Shown here in pieces: positions 26,504-35,497 of a DNA stretch of 64,000 nucleotides. Source of the stretch: Scybalomonas sp905214925 (lineage in GTDB: Bacteria; Bacillota; Clostridia; Lachnospirales; Lachnospiraceae); assembly GCA_905214925.1 (NCBI GenBank), contig CAJMOB010000014.1:1-64000 (forward strand). Direction: 5' to 3'. The notes below the pieces were generated by a model, which saw only the letters and a list, made by a program, of their open reading frames with translations, did not search any database and was not told where the DNA came from. Made by a program: the position numbers and the translations under genes. How positions within the stretch are numbered: position 1 is the stretch's first letter; every line of letters begins with the position of its first letter.

Positions 26504-27909
26504 TATCCAATACTTCCTTTCATTTCAAGCTGTATTAAATTGTTCATTTCTACGGCATATTCAAGAGGAAGTTCTTTGGAAACATTATCTGCAAATCCAC
26601 TTACAATCATAGCTTTTGCATCTTCTTCACTAATTCCTCTTGACATGAGATAGAATACTGCTTCGTCGCTAATACGACCAATTTTTGCCTCATGTCCAAT
26701 GTCTGCATCATTTGTTCGAATATCCATAGCAGGAATTGTATCGGATCTTGAAATATCATCTAGCATTAAAGATTGACAAGAAACAGCTACTTTACTTTTT
26801 TTCGCATTTTTGCTTACAACGATAGAACTTCTAAAAGTGCTAACACCTCCATCTTTGGAAATGGACTTTGTATTAATATAAGAAGAGGTATTTGGTGCGC
26901 TATGTACAATCTTTGCACCAGTATCTAAGTTTTGTCCCTTTCCTGCAAATGTGATTCCAGTAAACTCCGCTCTTGCTCCTTTTCCTTTTAAAATACTCAT
27001 TGGATACAGATAAGAAACGTGAGAACCAAAGGAACCAGATACCCATTCGATTGTGCCACCTTCTTCTACTACCGCACGTTTTGTATTTAAGTTATACATA
27101 TTTTTAGACCAGTTTTCAATGGTAGAATAACGAAGTTTTGCATTTTTCTTTACATATAACTCTACACAACCTGCGTGTAAGTTTGCCACATTATATTTTG
27201 GTGCGGAACATCCTTCGATGAAATGCAATTCTGCTCCTTCATCTACAATAATAAGGGTATGTTCAAACTGACCTGCTCCTGGTGCATTTAAACGGAAATA
27301 AGATTGTAATGGAATATCTACTTTTACTTTTGGTGGAACATAGACAAAGGATCCTCCTGACCATACAGCTCCATGAAGTGCGGCAAATTTATGATCACTT
27401 GGTGTTACAAGTTTCATAAAATGTTTTTGTATCATCTCTGCATATTCCCCATGCAAAGCACTTTCTAAGTCAGTGTAAATGACACCTTGTGCAGCTACTT
27501 CTTCTTTGACATTATGATACACTAATTCGGAGTCGTATTGAGCACCAACTCCCGCAAGAGATTTTTGTTCTGCTTTTGGAATTCCAAGAATTTCAAATGT
27601 TTCTTTGATATCCTTTGGAACTTCAGACCACTTTCCGCTCATATGAGTATTTGGTTTTACATAAGTAGAAATTTCTTCTATATTTAAATCATCAATGGAT
27701 GGTCCCCAATCAGGAACTTGCATTTGATTGTAAATTTGTAATGACTGTAAACGGAATATTTCCATCCAAGTTGGATCTTTTTTCTCTTTTGAAATCTTTT
27801 CAACGATTTCAGGAGTTAACCCATTCGGTAAACGATAAGCGTCTTTTTCTTCATTTTTTATATCATAAATACTTCTGTCGATATCATCAACATATGTTTT
27901 TTCTTCCAT
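26503..27909 (-). CDS. sufB: Fe-S cluster assembly scaffold protein SufB
   Basis: 468 aa. The conserved core is clear (HGAVWSGGSFVYVPPKVKVD, NTSSYINTKSISKDGG, ending with RTNDADIGHEAKIGRISDEA). The cysteine in SCQSLMLDD corresponds to the residue implicated in receiving sulfur. SufB is the main site of cluster assembly in SufBC2D. 29 bp downstream of sufC. Confidence 0.95.
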   Translation of the reverse strand: MEEKTYVDDIDRSIYDIKNEEKDAYRLPNGLTPEIVEKISKEKKDPTWMEIFRLQSLQIYNQMQVPDWGPSIDDLNIEEISTYVKPNTHMSGKWSEVPKDIKETFEILGIPKAEQKSLAGVGAQYDSELVYHNVKEEVAAQGVIYTDLESALHGEYAEMIQKHFMKLVTPSDHKFAALHGAVWSGGSFVYVPPKVKVDIPLQSYFRLNAPGAGQFEHTLIIVDEGAELHFIEGCSAPKYNVANLHAGCVELYVKKNAKLRYSTIENWSKNMYNLNTKRAVVEEGGTIEWVSGSFGSHVSYLYPMSILKGKGARAEFTGITFAGKGQNLDTGAKIVHSAPNTSSYINTKSISKDGGVSTFRSSIVVSKNAKKSKVAVSCQSLMLDDISRSDTIPAMDIRTNDADIGHEAKIGRISDEAVFYLMSRGISEEDAKAMIVSGFADNVSKELPLEYAVEMNNLIQLEMKGSIG

Positions 27910-27938
27910 AAGATTTCCTTTCCAAACGACCTATTTTG

Positions 27939-28691
27939 TCATTGTTGTTCTTTTAAAAATGCTTCAAATCCATTTTCATTAATTTCTTCAATAAGAGAAG
28001 CATCTCCTGTTTTGATAATTCTTCCATTTACAAGAATATGAGCATAGTCTACTTTTAAAGATTCTAAAATTCTAGTGCTATGAGTAATGATGAGAAGAGC
28101 TCCATCTTTTTCTTTTTGATAAGTTTCGATTCCTTTTGATACTGTACGAACAGCATCTACATCAAGTCCAGAATCGGTTTCATCTAAAATAGCTAATTTT
28201 GGATTTAACATAAGAAGTTGTAAAATCTCTGCTTTTTTCTTTTCTCCACCAGAGAACCCAATATTTAAGTCACGAAGCGCATAAGATTCATCCATATTAA
28301 GAAGTTCCATCGCTTTTTTTAACTCCTTTTTAAAATCCCACATACGGATTCTAGAACCTTTTCTTTGTTCTACTGCATTTTTAATAAAACTGCTTAAAGA
28401 AATACCGGCTACTTCAAGAGGATTTTGAAAAGATAGGAACATTCCTTCTTTTGCACGTTTATCGGCGCTTTCTTTTGTAATATCTTTTCCGCGGAACATA
28501 ATTTTTCCACCTGTTGCTTCATAACGTGGATTTCCCATTAATGTATAACCAAGAGTGGATTTTCCTGCCCCGTTTGGCCCCATTAATACATGAGTTTCTC
28601 CTTTACGAATATTTAAATGAATATTATGTAAAATTTCTTTTTCTTCTACTTGAACAGTAAGATTTTCTATTTTTAATAATTGATCTAACAT
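27939..28691 (-). CDS. sufC: Fe-S cluster assembly ATPase SufC
   Basis: 250 aa ABC-type ATPase. Walker A MGPNGAGKSTL (about 36-46), Q-loop FLSFQNPLEVAGIS, the SufC-type signature IGFSGGEKKKAEILQ and Walker B LAILDETDSGLD. It drives shape changes in the SufB-SufD scaffold during cluster building and has no membrane partner. First gene of the operon; ATTGGAGG lies before the ATG. Confidence 0.95.
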   Translation of the reverse strand: MLDQLLKIENLTVQVEEKEILHNIHLNIRKGETHVLMGPNGAGKSTLGYTLMGNPRYEATGGKIMFRGKDITKESADKRAKEGMFLSFQNPLEVAGISLSSFIKNAVEQRKGSRIRMWDFKKELKKAMELLNMDESYALRDLNIGFSGGEKKKAEILQLLMLNPKLAILDETDSGLDVDAVRTVSKGIETYQKEKDGALLIITHSTRILESLKVDYAHILVNGRIIKTGDASLIEEINENGFEAFLKEQQ

Positions 28692-28737
28692 CGATCTGAT
28701 TCCTCCAATTCTAAAGTCAATCTATTCCTATGAAGTT

Positions 28738-28801
28738 AATCCCGACTTATTTAATCAAGATTAATTTACTCTATTATAAAACTAAGATTCAAAGAAATCA
28801 A
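28738..28801 (-). promoter_or_regulatory. suf promoter with IscR-like operator
   Basis: Leftward -35 TTGATT (28796-28801) and -10 TATAAT (28773-28778) are 17 bp apart. Just after the -10 box is a 25-bp imperfect palindrome (28738-28762), AATCTTGATTA then AATAAGTCGGGATT, resembling type-1 sites of Rrf2/IscR regulators. A repressor bound there would sense Fe-S status. No iscR gene is in the window. Confidence 0.6.
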
Positions 28802-28914
28802 GAGTTAATTTATTTTTTGTTTATAAAGGGGTTTTTTATTTTAGGTTTTTTGATTTTCATAGAGCGAATTTATTTACGTTATAAATCAGAGCTTTGCGAG
28901 AAATTCTATATTAT

Positions 28915-28976
28915 AAAAAAAGACATAAGAATTTCTTTTTTTACTGAATCTACTGAAATTCTTATGTCTTTTTATT
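28915..28976. terminator. Terminator of the GGDEF-EAL gene (bidirectional)
   Basis: AGACATAAGAATTTC (28921-28935) pairs with GAAATTCTTATGTCT (28955-28969), with A- and T-runs outside both arms. Confidence 0.88.
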
Positions 28977-28982
28977 TTCTAT

Positions 28983-31280
28983 TTAGTTATAATATTTGTT
29001 ACTAAATTCTTCTACAGAAAGTGGTTTATCATAATAATATCCCTGACCCATGTCGCATTCCATAGAGCGAACTAACTGTTCTTGTTCTGCCGTTTCAATT
29101 CCTTCCACAACAGTTTTCATTTTTAATTCTTTTGCTAAATGGATAATATTTTTCATAATTAAATCACGTTTTTCTTCATTTTCTCGATCGATTGTTGAAA
29201 GAAAAACTCGATCTAATTTTACTTCATCAATTGGAAGATCTTTTAAAGAATTTAGAGAAGAAAATCCGCTTCCGAAGTCATCCATAGAAATATGAAATCC
29301 ATTATCACTTAATTCTTTTAATACTTTTGTGCTTTTCCAAATATCATCGATTACTAGACCTTCTGTAATCTCTAATATAATAAGAGATGGATCGATAGAC
29401 CAACGTTTCAAAATATTACATAATCTGGACACATAGTTTTCTTCATATAACATCAAACGACATTGATTCACAGAAATTGGAACAACAGGATATCCTTTTT
29501 CTTTCCACTCTTTCAATTGAATACAAACTTGTTCTATCATATAAAAATCTAAATTGACACAAAATCCATTTTTCTCAAATATTGGAATAAACTGATCTGG
29601 AAATATCATTGTGCTATCGTCTTTTATCCATCGAACAAGAGCTTCTGCACTTTTTAATTTTCCTGTTTTTAAATCTATTTTGGGCTGTAAGCGAACTTTA
29701 AACTCATGATTTTTAAGAGCATCTTCCATACTATCTTCAATTTTACTCTTTAACATCTCTGGTTCATAAGTTTTAGAAGAAAAGAATAAAATTTCATCTT
29801 TCCATTGTTTTGCGCTATCTAGCGTCATGCAAGCCTCTGTAATTTTTTTCTCCAAATTTTTTTTATCTGTATAAGTAATAAAACGAACGCCCATAGAACA
29901 CATAGCTTGTGTTCCTTGATTATCTAAAATACGAATCAAGCGTATTCTATGTAGCAATGGACTCATTTTTTTATAAACTTCTTCCTCATTGGAACAATGT
30001 GTCAAAATAAGAAATTTTTCATTTCTTCCTAAAGCAAATATTTCGTCTTGATTTAAACTGACCTTTAAAATTTGACCTATTTGCTTTAACAACACATTAA
30101 ACTTCTCTATACCATATAAGTTTTTAATTTGGTTTGTATTATTAATACTTAAAACGATAATGGCATCTTTCTTAGAAGAATCAATATATTTTGGCACTTC
30201 TTTTAAAAATTTATCTCGATTAAAAGTTTCTGTAATCGGATCAATATATGCTAACTCATACATCGCTTTATTTTTTTTCTGCATCATTCGATAAATATAA
30301 AATAATAACAAAAGCAACGTAATAAAAAATAATAAAAATATGAGTTGTTGTGCTTGAAACCAATTAATTGTCTCACTAGTTAAAACATCAATTGGTACAA
30401 CGCACATAATATTCCAATTATTAATTCCAATTGCTATATTATTCAATGCATAAACTTGACCGTTTGCTTCTACTTCGACAAAGAAAACTTCCTCATTTGC
30501 CAAAGCATTTTTCATAACTTCTATATTTTCTTTTCCAAGAGTCATCGTTTCAAAAATGTTACGGCTATCTTTTGGTAAAAGATATAATTCATTGCGCACA
30601 ACAAAATTCCCTTTGTTATCTATAATATGGGCATGGACTTTCTCATTGGACTTTAAATTAGAATTTAAAAGCATCCGAATATTATCTGTCAAATGGGTTC
30701 CTGTTAGAACGCCTATGATTTTATTATCAGATTTTTGCACTCCATTCTCATAAATAGGTACTGCATATTGATTCGTATAATCTTGTAACTCTTCATCCCA
30801 AACAGTTTCCGCAATCCCTCGCTCTCCTTGTAATGCCTTTGTCACTATTTCGTTTCCTTTTGCACTCTTTTGCTTTACTTTGCCATTTGAATAAACAGAA
30901 CTGGCTTTATAGTTGGAATCAACTACTTGCATTCTTAGAAATTCACTTTGAGCACTGACAATTTCAAGCTGTTCAAAAAAAGATTTTTCTCTTTTTACAA
31001 GTTCTTGTGCATCGATTTCATTCGGGTAAGAATAACCAATCAAAGACGCCAAATTTTCTAGCATCTGTATATTCCCTTCTATATTATCAACTAAAGCATT
31101 TTTTGTATTTTCAGCAATAGCATCTAGAGATGTTTTTACCTCATTTCTTTGAATTCGATGTGAGTTTGTAGAAAAAAGAATTTCTGAAAAAATAAGCATA
31201 ATGCATAACAGCAAAACTAATAAAAATACAAAAATGCTCTCATGTTCCATTTTATTTTTAATAATTTTTCTTATGATCAT
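28983..31280 (-). CDS. Membrane-bound c-di-GMP phosphodiesterase (dCACHE-GGDEF-EAL)
   Basis: 765 aa. Membrane helix (about 16-36), an extracytoplasmic double-CACHE-like sensor (about 40-300), a second helix (about 308-330), a GGDEF domain (345-500) and an EAL domain (515-760). The GGDEF signature is degenerate (ALGRNEKFLIL), so no cyclase activity is expected. The EAL domain looks complete: EALVRW, the glutamate in ITEGLV, DDFGSGFSSL, VKLDRVF, VVEGIET and GQGYYYDKPL. It should break down c-di-GMP in response to an extracellular ligand. Monocistronic with its own terminator. Confidence 0.9.
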   Translation of the reverse strand: MIIRKIIKNKMEHESIFVFLLVLLLCIMLIFSEILFSTNSHRIQRNEVKTSLDAIAENTKNALVDNIEGNIQMLENLASLIGYSYPNEIDAQELVKREKSFFEQLEIVSAQSEFLRMQVVDSNYKASSVYSNGKVKQKSAKGNEIVTKALQGERGIAETVWDEELQDYTNQYAVPIYENGVQKSDNKIIGVLTGTHLTDNIRMLLNSNLKSNEKVHAHIIDNKGNFVVRNELYLLPKDSRNIFETMTLGKENIEVMKNALANEEVFFVEVEANGQVYALNNIAIGINNWNIMCVVPIDVLTSETINWFQAQQLIFLLFFITLLLLLFYIYRMMQKKNKAMYELAYIDPITETFNRDKFLKEVPKYIDSSKKDAIIVLSINNTNQIKNLYGIEKFNVLLKQIGQILKVSLNQDEIFALGRNEKFLILTHCSNEEEVYKKMSPLLHRIRLIRILDNQGTQAMCSMGVRFITYTDKKNLEKKITEACMTLDSAKQWKDEILFFSSKTYEPEMLKSKIEDSMEDALKNHEFKVRLQPKIDLKTGKLKSAEALVRWIKDDSTMIFPDQFIPIFEKNGFCVNLDFYMIEQVCIQLKEWKEKGYPVVPISVNQCRLMLYEENYVSRLCNILKRWSIDPSLIILEITEGLVIDDIWKSTKVLKELSDNGFHISMDDFGSGFSSLNSLKDLPIDEVKLDRVFLSTIDRENEEKRDLIMKNIIHLAKELKMKTVVEGIETAEQEQLVRSMECDMGQGYYYDKPLSVEEFSNKYYN

Positions 31281-31685
31281 TGTTCCTCACATATCAATCT
31301 GTAATATCAAACATCATTTTATGAAATAGAAGTTTATATCACCTATTCTTTTTATTTTAAACATATCTATTTGGTTACTTTATATATTTACTCCAATATA
31401 TATTATAAAATAAATCATTTAAAAGCACAACAATTTTTCCATATATGGGAATATTTTTTTACTATATTTCACCATAAAACAGTAAAATTCAACAATTCAA
31501 CCTTACTATTATCATTTCTGTTTTCCTCTATGAATAAGAAAAAAATTGTTATTTTCTGACTACTCTCATAGGTAATCCTGTGAATTTTCTCCACTGATTT
31601 ATAACAATTCTTTTTCTTATTTGCCAATATTCAATTCCATTTTTCAAAAGATGAAACAGCTAATGTTCATCTTTTCCTATGTATT
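31281..31685. other. AT-rich intergenic stretch, no gene seen
   Basis: It should hold the promoter of the GGDEF-EAL gene. No open frame with a ribosome site on either strand and no strong hairpin was found. Confidence 0.5.
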
Positions 31686-32075
31686 TTATAATAATTCAAA
31701 AAATCCATCCGTCATCTCTACTCCACACATTTTGGCAAAGTCTTTAATGCCTTCCATAAGTTCCTCTCTTGGATAATTACATTCATCCAATCTATCATTG
31801 GAAAATTCATTAATATAAAGATAAAAATTAATACCTAAGCGAAAAATATCATCGATTCCACTGTTGATGTTTTCAAACAATAAATTTTCAGCTTCATTGA
31901 TTTTTCCTTCATCTGCCAAGTGAATCAACATTTCATACAGACGATCCGTATCTGTATAATTCTCCTTTTCATCTGGAAGTTCATAAGGTGGAAGCTCTTT
32001 TCCTAATGCAAATGCAGCTAAGGCTCTTGCAGCTTCTTTAATCATTCGCATTACATAATCATTTTCAAATGCCAT
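31686..32075 (-). CDS. Small helical cytosolic protein, DUF6483-like
   Basis: 129 aa, acidic and fully helical, with no membrane segment. The opening (FENDYVMRMIKEAARALAAF) and the later repeat-like helices (EMLIHLADEGKINEAENLLF) resemble proteins annotated DUF6483 in clostridia; the helix pairs look tetratricopeptide-like. Function unknown. AAGGAGA precedes the ATG. Single gene. Confidence 0.65.
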   Translation of the reverse strand: MAFENDYVMRMIKEAARALAAFALGKELPPYELPDEKENYTDTDRLYEMLIHLADEGKINEAENLLFENINSGIDDIFRLGINFYLYINEFSNDRLDECNYPREELMEGIKDFAKMCGVEMTDGFFELL

Positions 32076-32193
32076 AAATATTAAGTCTCCTTTTTTGTTT
32101 TAAATCATTAATACTCCTTTAAAACTCAGTATTTATCAGTATTCTACCACATCACCTACATAAAAACAACAATAATGTTAACGATTAATAATT

Positions 32194-32234
32194 CAAAAAA
32201 AGAACCAGTCTATTCTTAACTGGTTCTTTTTATC
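32194..32234 (-). terminator. Terminator of the Ig-like protein gene
   Basis: The stem AAAAAGAACCAGT / ACTGGTTCTTTTT has flanking A and T runs, 27 bp past the stop of the next gene. Confidence 0.88.
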
Positions 32235-32260
32235 CTATTCCATTTCTGCCTTATTCTTCG

Positions 32261-33097
32261 TTATGCTACTGTTAATGTATTCAACATATAGAGTGCTGCC
32301 TCTGCAAAATCTTCTCTTTCTGCCTTACTTGTTCCAATACATTCTATTGTAAAGATGTAAGAACCTTTTTTCTGCACAAAAATAGTTTCATATTCTTGTG
32401 TCATACCTTTTTTGGCCCAAAAGCTCATAATTCCAACTTCTTGTTCTTGCACCTCTGTCATGCCAGTAGAGGCCCATTGCACATAATAACCATCATTTTT
32501 CATTTTTGTTACTAAAGATTTCAACTGTTCTGATACATAGCTTTTCATTGATACTGCTTTTGTATAAGGTTTCATATTGACATAAATGCAACCTTTATAC
32601 TCATCATCTGGTAAATTAATGCAAATATATTGCATAAAATTCTTTTCATCAGAAAGTTGTTCATAGTCCCAACCATCTGGTAATGTTAAAGAAACACCAT
32701 CTACCACTTGTAATTCTTTTCCTGCCACTAATGTTTCATCCTCTTTTGGTGCTATAGTATTCCCAAAGAAAACTTTTACCTTGCAAGTATACTTTTTACC
32801 GTTTTTAGAAGTGACAGTAATGGTTGTTGTTCCAATATTTTTTGCAGTTACTTTTCCTGTATACTTTGTAACCGTTACAACAGATGTATTGTTACTTTTA
32901 AATACAGCCTTTCCTTTTGTGTTCAACAGTTTTAATGTTGTTTTCTTTCCTTGCTTCAACGTTAAACTAGTTTTTGATAACCTCTCTACATTGTTTCCTT
33001 TCGCCTGCACTTCCTCCTTTTTGCCAATTGGTACAAAAACAAGGAGAAGTGCAAAGAAAAAAATAAAGCCTTTTTTCCATATTGTAGATTTTACCAT
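32261..33097 (-). CDS. Exported protein with a bacterial Ig-like (Big_2) domain
   Basis: The start at 33097 (MVKSTIWKKGF) follows AGGAGGT; the upstream ATG at 33115 overlaps that site. 278 aa. Signal peptide with a possible VQAKG cleavage region near residue 33, a Big_2-type domain (about 38-115: KTSLTLKQGKKTTLKLL, NTSVVTVTKYTGKVTAKNIG) and a C-terminal alpha/beta domain (about 125-278: VSLTLPDGWDYEQLSD...TIECIGTSKAEREDFAE) like PsbP/DUF1795-type exported modules. It is surface-exposed, its role unknown. Confidence 0.75.
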   Translation of the reverse strand: MVKSTIWKKGFIFFFALLLVFVPIGKKEEVQAKGNNVERLSKTSLTLKQGKKTTLKLLNTKGKAVFKSNNTSVVTVTKYTGKVTAKNIGTTTITVTSKNGKKYTCKVKVFFGNTIAPKEDETLVAGKELQVVDGVSLTLPDGWDYEQLSDEKNFMQYICINLPDDEYKGCIYVNMKPYTKAVSMKSYVSEQLKSLVTKMKNDGYYVQWASTGMTEVQEQEVGIMSFWAKKGMTQEYETIFVQKKGSYIFTIECIGTSKAEREDFAEAALYMLNTLTVA

Positions 33098-33260
33098 ACA
33101 AAGACCTCCTGTCATTTCTTTCCTGAATCCTTCAAGACTTCAAGAAATCACCCTTTTTATAATATCATGAATGCTACTCATAATATTATCACTTTTGTCA
33201 AAAATTTTTTATCTGACTTCTTATTTTTATTATATCACGAGTCTTCTATTAAAGTAAACA

Positions 33261-33305
33261 ATAAAAAGCCCTATAAAAATATCCGTTTTCTATTTTTATA
33301 GAGCT
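33261..33305 (-). terminator. Terminator-like hairpin
   Basis: The stem CTATAAAAATA / TATTTTTATAG with flanking AGC/GCT lies about 150 bp past the stop of the 33453-34016 gene and probably ends that transcript. The remainder of 33098-33452 holds only a 26-codon leftward frame (33355-33435, MKRRKIKWFIAIVLVLQM), which could be a small membrane peptide or the start of a lost gene. Confidence 0.5.
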
Positions 33306-33452
33306 CCTGTTCTATTATTCATTTTTTCTTCATTTATTTGAAATTTATATATCATTAATATACTTTTGTCCTCTTCCTTATCATTTGAAGAACGAGAACG
33401 ATTGCTATGAACCACTTTATTTTTCTTCGTTTCATTGAATCCCCTTCCTTTA

Positions 33453-34016
33453 TTACTGAAATTCTTCCCATTCTAAATTTTCTTTTGACCAAAATAATAT
33501 CATCTCTTTTGGTTCGTTCTTCTCTTCTTCTAATAACACTTTTATTCCGACCCTTTTTTCTCCTGTAGGAAGTTCAATAGACCAAGGAACGATTTCTAAA
33601 CAAGCCTCTCTCTTTTTCACTGTGAACACTTCATCTAAACTTTGTTGTCGAACTTGAATGTCAAATATTTGTGCTTCTACAAAAGTGCTTTCCTCTTTGT
33701 CTTTCACTACAACAAGAATTTCATTGATTCCATCTCCAAAAAAATCTTCTTGATATACGTCTAAAATCCTTTTATTCCTATATTTTTTCGTTATCGTAAG
33801 ATCATCTCCTACTTGTACGATTAATTTTGAATTTTTAATATTTCCTTCTTTATCTTTTATAACAGTCACTTTTGTCCTTATTTTTTCTCCTCGTATCACC
33901 TCCTGCTCTTTGTAATGAAGTAACATCTCTAAGCTTCCAATTCCCATAATTGCGAGTAAAATAATTGCTAATACAATACTCCAATTTTTGGTTATTGTCT
34001 TTTTCCATTGCCTCAT
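33453..34016 (-). CDS. Membrane-anchored hypothetical protein
   Basis: 187 aa. A basic N-terminus and one membrane helix (WSIVLAIILLAIMGIGSLEM, about 12-31) are followed by an extracytoplasmic domain of about 150 residues, mostly beta strands. DVYQEDFFGDGINEILVVV resembles the calcium-binding loop of FG-GAP/VCBS-type repeats, so a single propeller-like blade is possible. No known family. AAGGGGAT lies upstream of the ATG. Confidence 0.65.
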   Translation of the reverse strand: MRQWKKTITKNWSIVLAIILLAIMGIGSLEMLLHYKEQEVIRGEKIRTKVTVIKDKEGNIKNSKLIVQVGDDLTITKKYRNKRILDVYQEDFFGDGINEILVVVKDKEESTFVEAQIFDIQVRQQSLDEVFTVKKREACLEIVPWSIELPTGEKRVGIKVLLEEEKNEPKEMILFWSKENLEWEEFQ

Positions 34017-34213
34017 TCATGTATCCCCTTGTGAATATTTTTCTACATTTTACCACAAGATTTTTTTCTCGACTATCCTTTTTTTGCAATTTTTTCTCTA
34101 TTTTTTATGACTTTTTAAGGAGGTATCATTTCGTATTCTTCTGTCCAGTGATATTTCTTTATTCATTATAAGTAATTTCTGTTCCTAAAGTTGATATGTA
34201 TATAAAATTGCTA

Positions 34214-34268
34214 TTGACTGCGCCTGCAGGAAAATGTATAATCTATTTAAAATAATTTTGAAATAGAT
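34214..34268 (+). promoter_or_regulatory. Promoter and operator of the sdpR-sdpI operon
   Basis: TTGACT (34214-34219), a 17-bp spacer and TATAAT (34237-34242). Immediately downstream the inverted repeat ATCTATTT / AAATAGAT (34241-34248 and 34261-34268) covers the transcription start. This is where an ArsR-type autorepressor would be expected to sit. Confidence 0.75.
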
Positions 34269-34293
34269 ATCATGAAGGAGTATATTTCATGAA

Positions 34294-34563
34294 ATGAAAG
34301 AGACAAGTATTTTTAAAGTCCTGTCAGACAAGCAGAGAAGAGATATTTTAGTAATGCTGAAAGATGGTAGGATGAGCGCAGGTGAAATAGCAGAAAAATT
34401 GGGCGTTACACCAGCAGCCCTCTCCTACCATCTGAAGTTGCTAAAAAGCGCTGATCTTGTCATGGAGTACAAAAACAAAAATTTTATCTACTATGAAATT
34501 AACACAACGGTACTCGATGAGTTGATTTTATGGGTCGAGCAATTCGGAGGTAACAGAAAATGA
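34294..34563 (+). CDS. sdpR: ArsR/SdpR-family autorepressor
   Basis: 89 aa winged-helix protein: MLKDGRMSAGEIAEKLGVTPAALSYHLKLLKSADLV is the recognition core (about 22-57). No metal-binding cysteines are present. In Bacillus subtilis SdpR represses its own operon and is captured at the membrane by SdpI when the SdpC toxin is bound. The next gene is SdpI-like and overlaps by four bases (ATGA). Confidence 0.85.
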   Translation: MKETSIFKVLSDKQRRDILVMLKDGRMSAGEIAEKLGVTPAALSYHLKLLKSADLVMEYKNKNFIYYEINTTVLDELILWVEQFGGNRK

Positions 34564-35258
34564 AGAAAATCATGTGGATTATTTCTATACTTTCACTTGT
34601 TTTTACAACCGTGGTATTGCTATTTATGCCAGATTCAGTTCCTATGCACTATGACATCGCAGGTGAAATCGACAGATGGGGATCAAAATATGAAAATTTA
34701 TTGTTTCCAGCGATCATCCTTCTTATGTCATTGTTGTGGCATTTATTTATCTCGTATTATGAGAAAAAATCAAATAAAGCCTCTGTTGAAAAAGAACGCG
34801 CCGAAGCCTTGTCAAATGCAAAAGTAATGAAAATAGTCGGCGTTTCGATAGCATCTATGTTTACTGTCATGCAGGCATTTATTTTATATAGCTCATATGT
34901 TGAAGCGAATTCAAATGCAACTCACGCTTATATTGATATCGGGAAAGTCTCCTGTATATTAGTTGGCATCATATTCATAGTTTTGGGAAACTTTATGCCA
35001 AAAACAAAAATGAATCGTGTGGCTGGAGTCAGAGTAAGTTGGAGTATGTATAATGATACCACTTGGATGAAAAGCAACCGATTAGGTGCTGTTGCCATGA
35101 TTATTGCAGGGATTCTAACAATCATCACAACGGTATTTACGAAATCAAGCATGGCTGTAATTATGCTAATTGTTTATTTGCTAGTAGCCATGGTTATCAC
35201 GCTCATTTATTCATACAAAGTATATAAAAAAGAGCTTGCTAAAAGTAATAATTCGTAG
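34560..35258 (+). CDS. sdpI: SdpI-family immunity / signal-transducing membrane protein
   Basis: 232 aa, about six membrane helices. The N-terminal DUF1648 motif (VPMHYDIAGEIDRWGSKY, about 28-45) and a C-terminal SdpI domain (GNFMPKTKMNRVAGVRVSWSM) are both clear. It gives immunity to SDP-type killing peptides and sequesters the repressor. No sdpABC toxin genes are present here, so it may guard against neighbours' toxins. Confidence 0.88.
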   Translation: MKKIMWIISILSLVFTTVVLLFMPDSVPMHYDIAGEIDRWGSKYENLLFPAIILLMSLLWHLFISYYEKKSNKASVEKERAEALSNAKVMKIVGVSIASMFTVMQAFILYSSYVEANSNATHAYIDIGKVSCILVGIIFIVLGNFMPKTKMNRVAGVRVSWSMYNDTTWMKSNRLGAVAMIIAGILTIITTVFTKSSMAVIMLIVYLLVAMVITLIYSYKVYKKELAKSNNS

Positions 35259-35282
35259 TAATGGATTTCGGTATATTCTGTG

Positions 35283-35308
35283 AAGGGGTCGAACAATCGG
35301 CTCCTTTT
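35283..35308 (+). terminator. Terminator of sdpRI
   Basis: AAGGGGTCG / CGGCTCCTT form a nine-pair stem with two G-U pairs and a 6-nt loop, followed by TTTT. Confidence 0.65.
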
Positions 35309-35326
35309 CATATTACGCAATAAATG

Positions 35327-35360
35327 ATTGGCAGCGAGACATGCACGTCTCGCTGCCAAT
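35327..35360. repeat. GC-rich perfect 14-bp hairpin beside the TnpV remnant
   Basis: ATTGGCAGCGAGAC / GTCTCGCTGCCAAT has a 6-nt loop and no T-tract. It is distinctly more GC-rich than its surroundings, so it probably came in with the transposon fragment that ends next to it. Confidence 0.6.
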
Positions 35361-35363
35361 GCG

Positions 35364-35497
35364 TTATGCGAAGATTATACCGTGATTAACAATCTCCGTT
35401 GCTTTTGCTCTGATATTATTCATGATTTGTATCCACAAGAACTGATCTTGCGCTTTAAGTTGTTCAATTACACCCTCCCACTTCGTCAATTGCTTTG
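35364..35497 (-). pseudogene. tnpV: TnpV transposon-protein C-terminal fragment
   Basis: The leftward frame ending at the TAA of 35364-35366 reads KQLTKWEGVIEQLKAQDQF and then WIQIMNNIRAKATEIVNHG. This matches the conserved end of TnpV proteins of clostridial mobile elements, as I know the family. Only about 45 residues remain and they begin out of frame inside the 3' end of the lipoprotein gene, so the fragment was fused there by insertion or deletion. Confidence 0.65.
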
